Assembly: GCA_026390695.1 (NCBI GenBank)
Contig: JAPLFL010000088.1
Coordinates: 1-64,000 of the forward strand
Source of the DNA: Candidatus Kapaibacterium sp.
Lineage (GTDB): Bacteria; Bacteroidota; Ignavibacteria; Kapaibacteriales; UBA2268
DNA length: 64,000 nt
Direction of reading: 5' to 3'
Shown here: positions 53,801 to 61,892 of the stretch, in pieces
Layout of the letters: the number at the start of each line of letters is the position of its first letter
How positions within the stretch are numbered: position 1 is the stretch's first letter
Program-made: the position numbers and the translations under genes
The notes under the pieces: model-generated
The model's input: the letters and a program-made list of their open reading frames with translations, nothing else
Database searches by the model: none
What the model was told of the DNA's origin: nothing

Positions 53801-55841
53801 TGGAGAAACCTAAATTACTATTAATATCAGGAAATTGAAATTTACTTATACTTTTATCTGAACTTGCTGTATAAATATACTTTGAATCTGATGACCACTT
53901 AACTTGATTGATGGCTGATGTATGAGGTACTAAGTTAGTAAATAATCCAAGATCGGGATATGAATTAATACATAATCTTCCATAATTATCACCGCTTGCA
54001 ATAAATTTATTATCAGGGCTGAATCCGCATGATGAAACAATAGAATTAAAATTATAAATCGAATCCACTTGTTTGCCTGATGAATCAAAGATAAAAATCA
54101 TTCGTTCATTGCCGGCACAAATAATTTTTTTAGTATCCATGCTCCAATCGATAGAAGAGATCTGGCTTAATTTTGTTTGTAACTTATGAATTAACTTTTG
54201 TGAACCGGCATCCCAAATCTTCAAAACACCAATATTATCACCTGTTGCAATTTTCTTTGAATCAGGACTCCAAGCGGCAGTCAGAAGGAAGGTATTCTCA
54301 CCTGGCAGGACGTTTAGTTTCTTTGTGTTACCTGATTTGATATTTATGACTCTAAAACGGCATAAATCGCTTTTTGTATGAGGAACAGTCCAATTATATT
54401 TATTTCCGCTTGCCTTTGAAGTTATAACGATCCAGTTTTTACCTTCATCTACCGAATATTCAAGTTGAACGGTATCCGTTGGCATTAGCCCTGTCCAGGT
54501 CACTGTTGTGTCGGAACCTGCAATAAGTTGATTAAATCCATTTGGAAACACCACTTTTAACGAATTCTGTGATTTTTCAAAGTAACCACCTGAAACGAAT
54601 ATCACAGAGCCATAGCAGGCATTGCTCGAAATATCAATTTTTTCGACCCTATAAACAGAATCACTTGGATTATAAATTATACTACATTTGATTGTAGAAT
54701 CTTTTTTCAGGGTAAATGGTGTTGAGAGATTTTCAAAAATTGCAGAAAAGCTTGGGTTTGAGCTACCGATGCTGTTAATCTGAATACTATCATTTATTGC
54801 AGTAATTAATATGTCTTTCGAGATTGGATTATATAATGGAACAGAACCAAATTCTATTGAATTTGCCTCGTTAAATGATAAAAAAGGCAACTGATCGGCA
54901 GATATCGAATATTTTAATGTTTTTTCAATATTTTTCGGCATATACTTAATTACAAGATTTCTATCAATATCACAGGAGGATGAAATCCATTCAATCGAAC
55001 AGGGTTTGTATCCATAAGATAAGTATAAAATATCTCGATAAGCTTCCAGAGCATCATCAGGTGTGATAACATCTTCAAAAAATGTTCCATCAGTGGCTCT
55101 TGAAATATTTTTTAATAAGTCTGGAGTTTTCATATTCACAGTTATACAAAAAATGGAAGCATTGATGGACTGTGCTTTTCTAACGATCTCTGCTTCGTTT
55201 GCCTGATCTAATCCGTCAGTAAGAAAAATAATTACTCGTTTGTATTTACCTGTTTCGGCAATTGACAGAGCACCGGTTGGGTTTGATAGCAAAGCAGCAT
55301 TATAGTTTGTTCCGCCGCTTGCATTTAGCTTATTAACAGAATTATATAGTTTATTTTTATCATTTGTAAAATCCTGATTGAGGAAGCTAAAATCATCAAA
55401 ACTTGTAATAGCACATTCTGAGGATGAATCAAGTAATTCGATCCACTTTCTGGCAGCAGTCTTTGCAATATCAAGTTTTCCACCAGCCATAGTACCTGAA
55501 ATATCTATAGTAATAACTGATGATAATTTCACTTGATTAGTTAAAGGAGAACAAGTAATGCTTTTGATAAGCCTTGGCAGCCCATTTTCAAGTATATTAA
55601 AGTCTTTGACATCTACAACTGTCGAAGGTTTGTTATTTTTATCAAATAAAAAAAGATTTGCTTTGATTATTGGCAAAGAGTCACTATTAATTTTTATGAT
55701 TGAAAAATCTTGGGAATTCAAATTACTGATTGAATAACAAACTAAAATTGAAGATAAGATAATTGCATGAGAAGCCAGTGCCAGCATAAGATTTGTTATG
55801 TTGAACTTCGTGAAGAGAATCTTATATTTATCGTTTATCAA
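50838..55841 (-). CDS. Giant secreted protein: VWA, seven WD40 blades, Hydin-like repeats, T9SS sorting domain
   Basis: The 1667-residue protein has an N-terminal hydrophobic signal (about 20-40), then a VWA domain (about 106-290) with MIDAS DISGT at residues 113-117. A linker with Ig-like modules follows, then seven WD40-type repeats (about 515-805; the blade motif W/F-SPD-K appears seven times, one full propeller). A long stretch of choice-of-anchor D / ASPM-SPD-2-Hydin-like Ig modules (about 815-1450), a cohesin-like module (about 1460-1580) and a T9SS type A sorting domain (about 1585-1667, FRLYQNYPNPCQN to KMEVLR) complete it. This is probably a surface adhesion or matrix protein; partners are unknown. 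The gene runs leftward and is divergent from a Nudix gene, sharing a 68-base promoter region. Confidence 0.85.
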   Translation of the reverse strand: MINDKYKILFTKFNITNLMLALASHAIILSSILVCYSISNLNSQDFSIIKINSDSLPIIKANLFLFDKNNKPSTVVDVKDFNILENGLPRLIKSITCSPLTNQVKLSSVITIDISGTMAGGKLDIAKTAARKWIELLDSSSECAITSFDDFSFLNQDFTNDKNKLYNSVNKLNASGGTNYNAALLSNPTGALSIAETGKYKRVIIFLTDGLDQANEAEIVRKAQSINASIFCITVNMKTPDLLKNISRATDGTFFEDVITPDDALEAYRDILYLSYGYKPCSIEWISSSCDIDRNLVIKYMPKNIEKTLKYSISADQLPFLSFNEANSIEFGSVPLYNPISKDILITAINDSIQINSIGSSNPSFSAIFENLSTPFTLKKDSTIKCSIIYNPSDSVYRVEKIDISSNACYGSVIFVSGGYFEKSQNSLKVVFPNGFNQLIAGSDTTVTWTGLMPTDTVQLEYSVDEGKNWIVITSKASGNKYNWTVPHTKSDLCRFRVINIKSGNTKKLNVLPGENTFLLTAAWSPDSKKIATGDNIGVLKIWDAGSQKLIHKLQTKLSQISSIDWSMDTKKIICAGNERMIFIFDSSGKQVDSIYNFNSIVSSCGFSPDNKFIASGDNYGRLCINSYPDLGLFTNLVPHTSAINQVKWSSDSKYIYTASSDKSISKFQFPDINSNLGFSNQVLSVSVSPDNKLIASCGWNKQISISDSSLKTNIKSIQSTANINYSCAFSPDGKYLATGDDLKRLILWNTSDWSQVYSFPGHKDGLSFVCWSPDSLYVLSTSFDGSAEYWSPKDIPLNVPLIQSDISDNNWSIVEESIEMKNIDFGQVVVNTKRDSLIKGVLRNIGSVNVGIDSVNISGTDKDEFQIVSDLKAISVAALGQVDFELAYKPGLIHKSIAVLNIFSKTNVFKSNLNGEGKDQAIELVTKMIDFGKVIIGESSSTQTIILKNNSNNDINFESVYLHGPDTKQFILLSDTGKFTLRANGEIKEFKIIFEPSDTGRTNSSIKFYFNYNGSPATALIFGEGIIDGLIVKPTLEFPISLCGNQLIPDSLELMNKGNNSIQIDSISIEDSENNFSIINNIPKLIISPKSSKFIKILFGPQSYGIKSAKLKLFYNISDGIQRQKLVNLIGETEKSGFYLSTEKIDFGEVITDSRSDATFTIINIGTRPLSFNFPIKLQYFTITNIIPQNITENGGSATVYVKLTSNTPGIFNEKYIFSDLCNNLDSIEFKGTLRNRQAYLQIPMEMTFNSIFCNETHSDSSIKLFNIGKDKLIIDSVFIDGINANEFSYEKILYQGIESNNFYLLKLNFIPNSLGEKSAFLKIKSNAYNATDSFNIIKILGRKFSNDYSFSALNIDFKEIVTDSIKYDTITFYNKSKFDYSVKFSSGNYFKVRNISPEIVKANDSTKIIISCFSTKEGIFSEFIDFIDTCGMKIRINCKVNFYYPKSLELWTGGSYCGDQGDVIEIPVYIKNLTNIESKQYPKIYGNLSFHSSFLQPINGTDLGYIDKANRIIPFEFQSKSDTINQQFKFTFSVLKNGRDTCDLVFDSLISDNWKIKIRSINGKFYSYCDKYRIIDEKDVFRLYQNYPNPCQNFTLFEYEILKPSEIWFELYDLNGNKITTLDLGKKSTGIYRIPYFSSRLSSGIYFFILKNDSKKITGKMEVLR

Positions 55842-55909
55842 TGCTTCTTTTTGCTAAATCTTTTTTATATTAAATTTTTCACACTACAATTAAGTAATAA
55901 CTATTAATA

Positions 55910-56377
55910 ATGAAATTTGTTGCAAATACGATTCAGGCACATGTTGCCAGGTATAATAAAAGCTCAGAAAGATTTGAGCATTTGATATTACAAAGAGCTG
56001 ACAATGAGAAGATTTATCCATCTATCTGGCAAGTTGTTACTGGTATGATAGATGGCGATGAAACAGCAATTGCAGCTGCTATACGAGAATTTTCTGAGGA
56101 GACCGGCCTTAATTTTCAAAGAATGTGGGCAATACCATATTTAACATCGTTTTTCAATCATCGCAATAATTCTGTTTCATTTGCTCCGGTATTTGGATTT
56201 ATTGTTGATTATAATGATGAAGTGATTTTATCCTGTGAACATCAGGATTATTCATGGTTAGAGCTCGATAGCGCTTTATCGAGACTGATTCTACCTTCTC
56301 ACCGAGATGCCGCGATAGTTTTCGAAAAGAATATTCTTTTATCCGATGATCCGGATTTATTTATTATTAAGTTTTGA
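55910..56377 (+). CDS. Nudix hydrolase
   Basis: The 155-residue protein has a perfect Nudix box: G45-x5-E51-x7-R59-E60-F61-x-E63-E64-x-G66-L67. N-terminal and C-terminal surroundings (QAHVARYNKSS, HQDYSWLELDSAL) resemble small MutT/dihydroneopterin triphosphate pyrophosphatase types, so a nucleoside triphosphate or related substrate is likely; which one cannot be told. It is followed 18 bases later by a pyrimidine phosphorylase gene on the same strand, which fits nucleotide salvage. It is divergent from the giant secreted protein gene. Confidence 0.88.
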   Translation: MKFVANTIQAHVARYNKSSERFEHLILQRADNEKIYPSIWQVVTGMIDGDETAIAAAIREFSEETGLNFQRMWAIPYLTSFFNHRNNSVSFAPVFGFIVDYNDEVILSCEHQDYSWLELDSALSRLILPSHRDAAIVFEKNILLSDDPDLFIIKF

Positions 56378-56395
56378 TTACAATTTAGAAATTTT

Positions 56396-57697
56396 ATGCT
56401 TACATCAGAAATTTTGATTAAAAAACGTGATAAAAACCAATTATCCGAAAGTGAAATAAAGTATCTTGTCTCCGGAGTTGTAAGCGGTGAAGTCTCCGAA
56501 GCACAAGCAGCAGCCTTTCTCATGGCGTCAAGTATTAATGGATTAAATGCAAAGGAAACAGCTTTTCTGACACACGCAATGGCAGAATCAGGTACAAAAC
56601 TATCATTTGCTCACCTTGGCAAACCAATAATCGATAAGCACTCTACAGGTGGAGTAGGGGATAAGGTATCACTTTTAATTGTGCCAATAATTAGCTCATG
56701 CGGTATATTGACACCTATGATTTCAGGACGCGGTCTGGGACACACCGGAGGAACAGTAGATAAATTAGAATCCATTCATGGATTTAATACGATGCCCGAT
56801 GAGGCAATGATGAATCAGCATCTCAAAGAGAATAGCGGTTTTATAATAGGTCAGTCTGAAAATATTGCTCCAGCTGATAAAATTCTATATAAACTACGTG
56901 ATATAACTGGTACTGTTGAATCTGTAGGACTGATCACTGCATCAATTTTAAGCAAGAAAGTTGCAGAGGGATTAGACGGTCTGATAATGGATATAAAATT
57001 TGGTAACGGTGCTTTTATGAGCACTTTTGATGATGCGAAAATTTTAGCAAAGTCAATGCTAAACGTAGCCACAGAAATGGGATTAGCCATGAGAATATTA
57101 TTTTCATCTATGAACCAGCCTTTAGGTAAAAAAGTGGGAAATTGGCTTGAGATCGAAGAAGTAGAAGAATCTTTAAAAGGAAATTGTCCTGATGATCTCA
57201 AGGAAATTGCAGAATTTACATGCTCATCAATGCTACTTTTAGCGAAACTCGCATCAGATCGTGATTCTGCTTTGTCAATGGTTCGTGGGGTTTGGAACTC
57301 AGGTTTGGCTCTTGATAAATTTTATTCAATAATAAAGTCTCAAGGCGGTGATATAGATTTATCAAGAAAATTATATTCAAATGTTGAAAAATTTGAATTA
57401 AAATCAACTAATAGCGGATTTATTGATTTTATCAATACAAGAAAAATAGGATTAGCTGCTATACATCTTGGAGCCGGACGTAAATTGGCAACCGATACAA
57501 TTGATTTTTCTGCTGGCTTGGAATTTAAGAAAAAAATCGGTGATAGAGTTGAATCAGGCGAAACTATTTGCATTATACAAGCCAAAGATCAATCAGTATT
57601 TCCCGCTGCTTTAGACATTTTGAATGAATCCTATTCTTTATCAGCTAATCCAGCTCAATTAGCCAAAAGTATTATTTATGAAGAATGGACTAATTAA
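56396..57697 (+). CDS. Pyrimidine-nucleoside phosphorylase / thymidine phosphorylase
   Basis: It cleaves thymidine or uridine-type nucleosides with phosphate to the base and (deoxy)ribose 1-phosphate. The 433-residue product has the family signature SGRGLGHTGGTVDKLES (residues 110-126), KHSTGGVGDK (81-90), and the C-terminal domain with AAIHLGAGR. I cannot separate the deoA and pdp specificity by eye. The stop overlaps the convergent TPR gene by 8 bases. Confidence 0.93.
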   Translation: MLTSEILIKKRDKNQLSESEIKYLVSGVVSGEVSEAQAAAFLMASSINGLNAKETAFLTHAMAESGTKLSFAHLGKPIIDKHSTGGVGDKVSLLIVPIISSCGILTPMISGRGLGHTGGTVDKLESIHGFNTMPDEAMMNQHLKENSGFIIGQSENIAPADKILYKLRDITGTVESVGLITASILSKKVAEGLDGLIMDIKFGNGAFMSTFDDAKILAKSMLNVATEMGLAMRILFSSMNQPLGKKVGNWLEIEEVEESLKGNCPDDLKEIAEFTCSSMLLLAKLASDRDSALSMVRGVWNSGLALDKFYSIIKSQGGDIDLSRKLYSNVEKFELKSTNSGFIDFINTRKIGLAAIHLGAGRKLATDTIDFSAGLEFKKKIGDRVESGETICIIQAKDQSVFPAALDILNESYSLSANPAQLAKSIIYEEWTN

Positions 57698-58775
57698 TAT
57701 CTCTGGAAAAATAATTTGATTTAGTAAGTTCAATCGGATGCTCTGAAAGCCACAATCTTAACTTAATTAGAACCTGTGAATTTGCAATTGACCATTTATT
57801 ATATTCTTCTTCATTGAATGATTTGAAAATTGTATAATTATATGCTTCGAACAAACCTGCTTCAATTAATTCCTTATATTTTTCAAATAGCTTTATTTTA
57901 TACTTCTGCTGATGATTTCCAGCCATCCATAAATTTATAAAATTGGCTCTGATAATAGATAATTCTAAAATTGAATATTTGACTAATTTCTTTTTAATGA
58001 TAGAATCACTGGCTTTTTCCATCAAACTTTGAAAAATAAATTGGAATGAATTTTCTTTGAGAGTGATATTGTTTTGTGATTTAGCATTAATAAATCTAAC
58101 ACCAATTGTTTTATCGTCAAACATGTATCTGAGAGCACTATTATATGTATCACAAAGAATTTTTCCCATCTCCGCTGTTTTACCGGTGCCAGCCAATACT
58201 TGTATATAATATTCACCATAAAGTACAGACCAAATTTTATCATTTGTTTTAGAAAAATACTTACTCAAATGAAAATAATTACCTCCATAAGCGGGTTGAC
58301 GGGCAATACCTTGTTCCCATGAGCCAAGCGCCTCATTCTTTTTTCCAGTTACATATTGACAAATTCCAATTTCCATCATCAATTTTCCTGAATCAGGAAA
58401 TTTTGACAGTCCGTAATTATAAATTTTTTCAGCAGAATCTTTATTTCCATCCATAAAAATAATATTTCCAAAGAGTTGCCAGACCTGATCACTTGCATCT
58501 GACCGCTGGGTGAGAGGATAGACTGTTGCGGCAGCATCTGCAAATTTCTCAAGTTTATATAGAGCCAGAGCCTTCTCATACTTAAATGCTACTCTATCCG
58601 GTTCGATTTGAATAGCACTATCTAACAATGAAACCGCTTCAAGATATTTTTCCTGATTGATCATTTTTTTAACATTTAGGAACATTTTTGATGCTGCTCT
58701 GTTTATTTCCTCATCATCAGCAAAGGTTTTTAAAGCAAAAATAAAAATAAATAAAAGTAACAGTAATTGTTTCAT
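57690..58775 (-). CDS. Periplasmic TPR-type protein
   Basis: A 361-residue protein. I start it at 58775 because MKQLLLLLFIFIFALKTFA is a good signal peptide and GGAAA precedes it; the upstream in-frame ATG at 58868 would put a charged 31-residue extension before the signal. The mature part opens with TPR-like helices (QEKYLEAVSLLDSAIQIEPD, KLEKFADAAATV) and continues with less clear helical repeats (about 110-200). TPR proteins bind other proteins; the partner is unknown. It is convergent with the phosphorylase gene, with overlapping stops. Confidence 0.75.
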   Translation of the reverse strand: MKQLLLLLFIFIFALKTFADDEEINRAASKMFLNVKKMINQEKYLEAVSLLDSAIQIEPDRVAFKYEKALALYKLEKFADAAATVYPLTQRSDASDQVWQLFGNIIFMDGNKDSAEKIYNYGLSKFPDSGKLMMEIGICQYVTGKKNEALGSWEQGIARQPAYGGNYFHLSKYFSKTNDKIWSVLYGEYYIQVLAGTGKTAEMGKILCDTYNSALRYMFDDKTIGVRFINAKSQNNITLKENSFQFIFQSLMEKASDSIIKKKLVKYSILELSIIRANFINLWMAGNHQQKYKIKLFEKYKELIEAGLFEAYNYTIFKSFNEEEYNKWSIANSQVLIKLRLWLSEHPIELTKSNYFSRDIN

Positions 58776-59170
58776 TGAATTTCCGAACTTGAAAAAAAAA
58801 GTAAGACGATTTAAATCAAATTTATTTGCCAATTCCGATATGACTGTAGAATATAGATTAAATTTCACTAAATTTGACAGATTACATGATTCATTTAGAA
58901 AAGAATTTATAATTTATTAATAAATATTTTGAACAAGGATAATCAGAAAAAGTGCAACAAACAGTGGGAAACCTAATTCCAACCTTCACAATAGGATTAT
59001 TGCAAAGGATGTATAAAAAATAATAAAAATTGAATTTGAATCTTCAAAATGAAACACAGCCACTAACAGCTTTTCCAGTAGTTTTTAACTGTCGGTTGTA
59101 TATCCTTCCAATAGCACATTTAAGGATTCCTGCACTTGAGACTGTAAGAAAACTGAGAAATTTGGGTAAT

Positions 59171-59243
59171 GTCATGCTGATGGAAGTGAAGTATCTCTCC
59201 AAAAGTGGCTGTTAGAGAGATCATTCGCATTAATCTTAATGAC
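59171..59243. repeat. Dispersed inverted-repeat element, family 2, reversed copy
   Basis: The reverse complement matches the element at 31521-31589, including the spacer block CCAAAAGTGGCTGT and the arm GTGAAG.ATCTCT. Near it, 59140-59153 resembles GACTGTGTGAAAAC and 59248-59260 reads CCCCTAACCCATC, both also found next to the other copy. The 660-base gap 58776-59435 otherwise holds no gene that I can support. Confidence 0.75.
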
Positions 59244-59435
59244 AACCACCCCTAACCCATCCTTGAAATGGAGTGGAAAATTGGAATTGTCATTTTCACA
59301 CAATTAAAAGCGAAGCGTTTATCAAAACCACGGATGTTAATCCAAGGATATTGCCGGTTTTGTCTCAAGCTCACAGGTAGGAATAACAATCTTGTCAAAT
59401 ATGGAATAATAAAACAAAAAGTAATAATTTAATTT

Positions 59436-60362
59436 ATGAAATTACAATTTAGAACTGATATAAGCCCGCAGCTAATGCGACAAATTAAAAATTTTTCAGA
59501 TTTTATCAGACTTGAAAAAGGCTTGTCCGACAATACATTAATATCTTATAAGCACGATTTAGAGCGCTTTTGCGAATATTTAACTTCAATAAACATAGCT
59601 TCCTATAAAGAAATAAATGTTAAAGAAATTGATAATTTTTTACTTTTGTTAGAAGAGCTCGGAATCTCAGCTAACAGCCGTGCTCGCTATTTATCGGCAA
59701 TACGCAGCTTATTCAAGTTTCTTATGATGAGCGGGATACTCGACCGCGATATTTCCGAAGTTATAGAATTACCTAAATCCTCAAGAAAATTACCTGAAAA
59801 TTTATCGGTACAGCAAATTGAGATGCTTCTTCTGGCTCCGGATACAGCTTCAGCAGCAGGAATTCGTGACCGTGCCATGATGGAAACATTATATGCCTGT
59901 GGATTACGAGTAAGTGAATTAATCAATATGAAAAGCAGGGATATTCTTTATGATAATTTTATTGTCCGGGTATTCGGTAAAGGTTCAAAAGAGAGGATAG
60001 TTCCGATTGGCAGCCAGGCAATAGAGTGGATTCAATTATATAAAGCGCAATGCCGTCCCATGTTCCTAAAAACTGGAGTAGCAGAAGATATATTGTTCTT
60101 AAATCAACGAGGTTCAAAATTATCCAGAATGGGTGTATGGAAAATAATTAATCAATACGCCGAAACAGCCGGATTAGGAGTCCATGTCCATCCTCATTTA
60201 TTCAGACATTCATTTGCAACACACCTGCTCGAAGGGGGTGCTGATTTAAGAGCAGTTCAGGAAATGTTAGGACATTCTGATATCTCAACAACACAAATTT
60301 ATACACACATTGATCGTGAATATATTAAGGAAGTCCATAAGAGTTTTCATCCAAGGGCATAA
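59436..60362 (+). CDS. xerD: Site-specific tyrosine recombinase XerD
   Basis: XerC/XerD resolve chromosome dimers at dif. The 308-residue product has the full catalytic set R158 (ACGLRVSE), K182 (GKGSKERIVP), H254 and R257 (HPHLFRHSF), H280 (EMLGHSD) and Y289 (IYTH). The end FHPRA is more like XerD than XerC. It is a core gene rather than an integrase of a mobile element: the N-terminal SAM-like domain is normal and no att-like repeats or phage genes surround it. A dispersed repeat element lies about 190 bases upstream. Confidence 0.9.
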   Translation: MKLQFRTDISPQLMRQIKNFSDFIRLEKGLSDNTLISYKHDLERFCEYLTSINIASYKEINVKEIDNFLLLLEELGISANSRARYLSAIRSLFKFLMMSGILDRDISEVIELPKSSRKLPENLSVQQIEMLLLAPDTASAAGIRDRAMMETLYACGLRVSELINMKSRDILYDNFIVRVFGKGSKERIVPIGSQAIEWIQLYKAQCRPMFLKTGVAEDILFLNQRGSKLSRMGVWKIINQYAETAGLGVHVHPHLFRHSFATHLLEGGADLRAVQEMLGHSDISTTQIYTHIDREYIKEVHKSFHPRA

Positions 60363-60436
60363 AAATAACTTTTCTTTCTCGTATAATTATCTTATTTTAA
60401 TATTTTGTATTTTATCTAAAACTAATAATTAAATTT

Positions 60437-61888
60437 ATGAGATATTTCCTCCTCATCATAATGATTTTTTGCCAATCAGCATTAGCACAAGACTTTGAAA
60501 TTTTGGCAAATAAAGCTGCACATGGTGAACCCTATTATCAGGCAATTTACGGTGAATTCCTGCTAAGAGGGATTTTTATTCCAGCAAATCTGACTGAAGC
60601 TATAAAACTGATTGATGAAGCAGCTGAAAAAAAACAAGCGATTGCAATTTTTAATCAGGCTCAGATGGCTCAATTCGGAGTGATTGATGGCATTGATACT
60701 ATTAAATCCAAAAAACTTTATCAAGAATCTGTTAAAGGTTTGAAAGCGCTTGCTGATGCTTCCGACAAGTATGCTCGTTTCGACCTCGGACTAATTTATT
60801 ATTATGGCTTAGGTACTGAATTTAATTACATTAAAGCTCAGGATCTATTTCGTAAAGCCGCTGAACAGGATCATTATGAGGCTCAATATTACCTTGGGTT
60901 AATGTTTGAAGCCGGTCAAGGAGTAGTCAAAGATTACCCCATGGCACTTAAATGGTACACCAAAGCTGCCGAAAACGGTGTAGTTACTGCTCAATGCAAT
61001 CTTGGATTCATGTATTATAATGGCAAAGGTGTTACTAAAGATTATTCACAGGCATTTTATTGGTATGGTAAAAGTGCTGACGCTAACGATGAAATTTCGC
61101 AATACAGCCTTGGGATCATGTTTACTTATGGTGAAGGAGTTGAAAAGGACACAAAAGTTGCTTTTGATTGGTTTACAAAATCTGCAACAAGAGGATATGC
61201 AAAAGCACAGTTTCAGTTAGGGTATGCTTATGCTCAAGGAATTGGAACAGTAGTTGATGCATCCAAATCGCTCGAATGGTATTTAAAATCTGCTGAACAA
61301 GGCTACCCCGAAGCTCAATGTAATCTGGGTGCTATTTATTATACCGGAATTGGGGTTGATAAAAATTTTGATGAAGCTTTGAAATGGTATAGATTGGCTG
61401 CTGATCAGGGTGATGATATCGCTCAATATAATATCGGAGCAATGTATTATACCGGGGAGGGAGTTGAAAAAGATTTGAAATTAGCTTTTGAGTGGTACGA
61501 AAAATCTGCACGTCAGGGTTATAAGTATGCACAATGTAATTTGGGAGTGATGTATAGGAATGGTGAATCAACCGAAAAAGACCTTGAAAAAGCCTTATAT
61601 TGGTTTACAAAAGCCGCGGAATCTGGTGATGAATTAGCTCAATTTTTTCTTGGACAAATGTATAAAAATTCTGAAGGTGTAGTGCAGAACTATAATAAAG
61701 CGGTGCAGTATTTTGAAATTGCTGCCGAGAAAGGTTCAGCAATGGCTCAGTTTACACTTGGAAATATGCTATATCATGGAGACGGAGTTAAAAAAGACAC
61801 GGAAAAAGCTATGAAATATCTCAGAGATGCTGCTTCCAATGGGTCAACTGAAGCAAAAGACATGCTTAAAGAAATTGACAAGAAATAA
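60437..61888 (+). CDS. Exported SEL1-repeat protein
   Basis: The 483-residue protein has a signal peptide (MRYFLLIIMIFCQSALA) followed by ten or more Sel1-like repeats of 36 residues from about residue 20 to the end. Each repeat reads roughly A.YNLG.MY..G.GV.KD...A..WY.KAAEQG, with high mutual similarity between neighbours (AQCNLG occurs three times), suggesting internal duplication. Sel1 proteins are adaptors in signalling or envelope assembly; the partner is unknown. It is 74 bases after xerD and ends 4 bases before the convergent glycosidase gene stop. Confidence 0.9.
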   Translation: MRYFLLIIMIFCQSALAQDFEILANKAAHGEPYYQAIYGEFLLRGIFIPANLTEAIKLIDEAAEKKQAIAIFNQAQMAQFGVIDGIDTIKSKKLYQESVKGLKALADASDKYARFDLGLIYYYGLGTEFNYIKAQDLFRKAAEQDHYEAQYYLGLMFEAGQGVVKDYPMALKWYTKAAENGVVTAQCNLGFMYYNGKGVTKDYSQAFYWYGKSADANDEISQYSLGIMFTYGEGVEKDTKVAFDWFTKSATRGYAKAQFQLGYAYAQGIGTVVDASKSLEWYLKSAEQGYPEAQCNLGAIYYTGIGVDKNFDEALKWYRLAADQGDDIAQYNIGAMYYTGEGVEKDLKLAFEWYEKSARQGYKYAQCNLGVMYRNGESTEKDLEKALYWFTKAAESGDELAQFFLGQMYKNSEGVVQNYNKAVQYFEIAAEKGSAMAQFTLGNMLYHGDGVKKDTEKAMKYLRDAASNGSTEAKDMLKEIDKK

Positions 61889-61892
61889 TTTT

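Noticed and set aside
59436-60362. Integrase of a mobile element
   Set aside because: The full XerD catalytic set and C-terminal end are those of the housekeeping recombinase; no att repeats or phage genes surround it.
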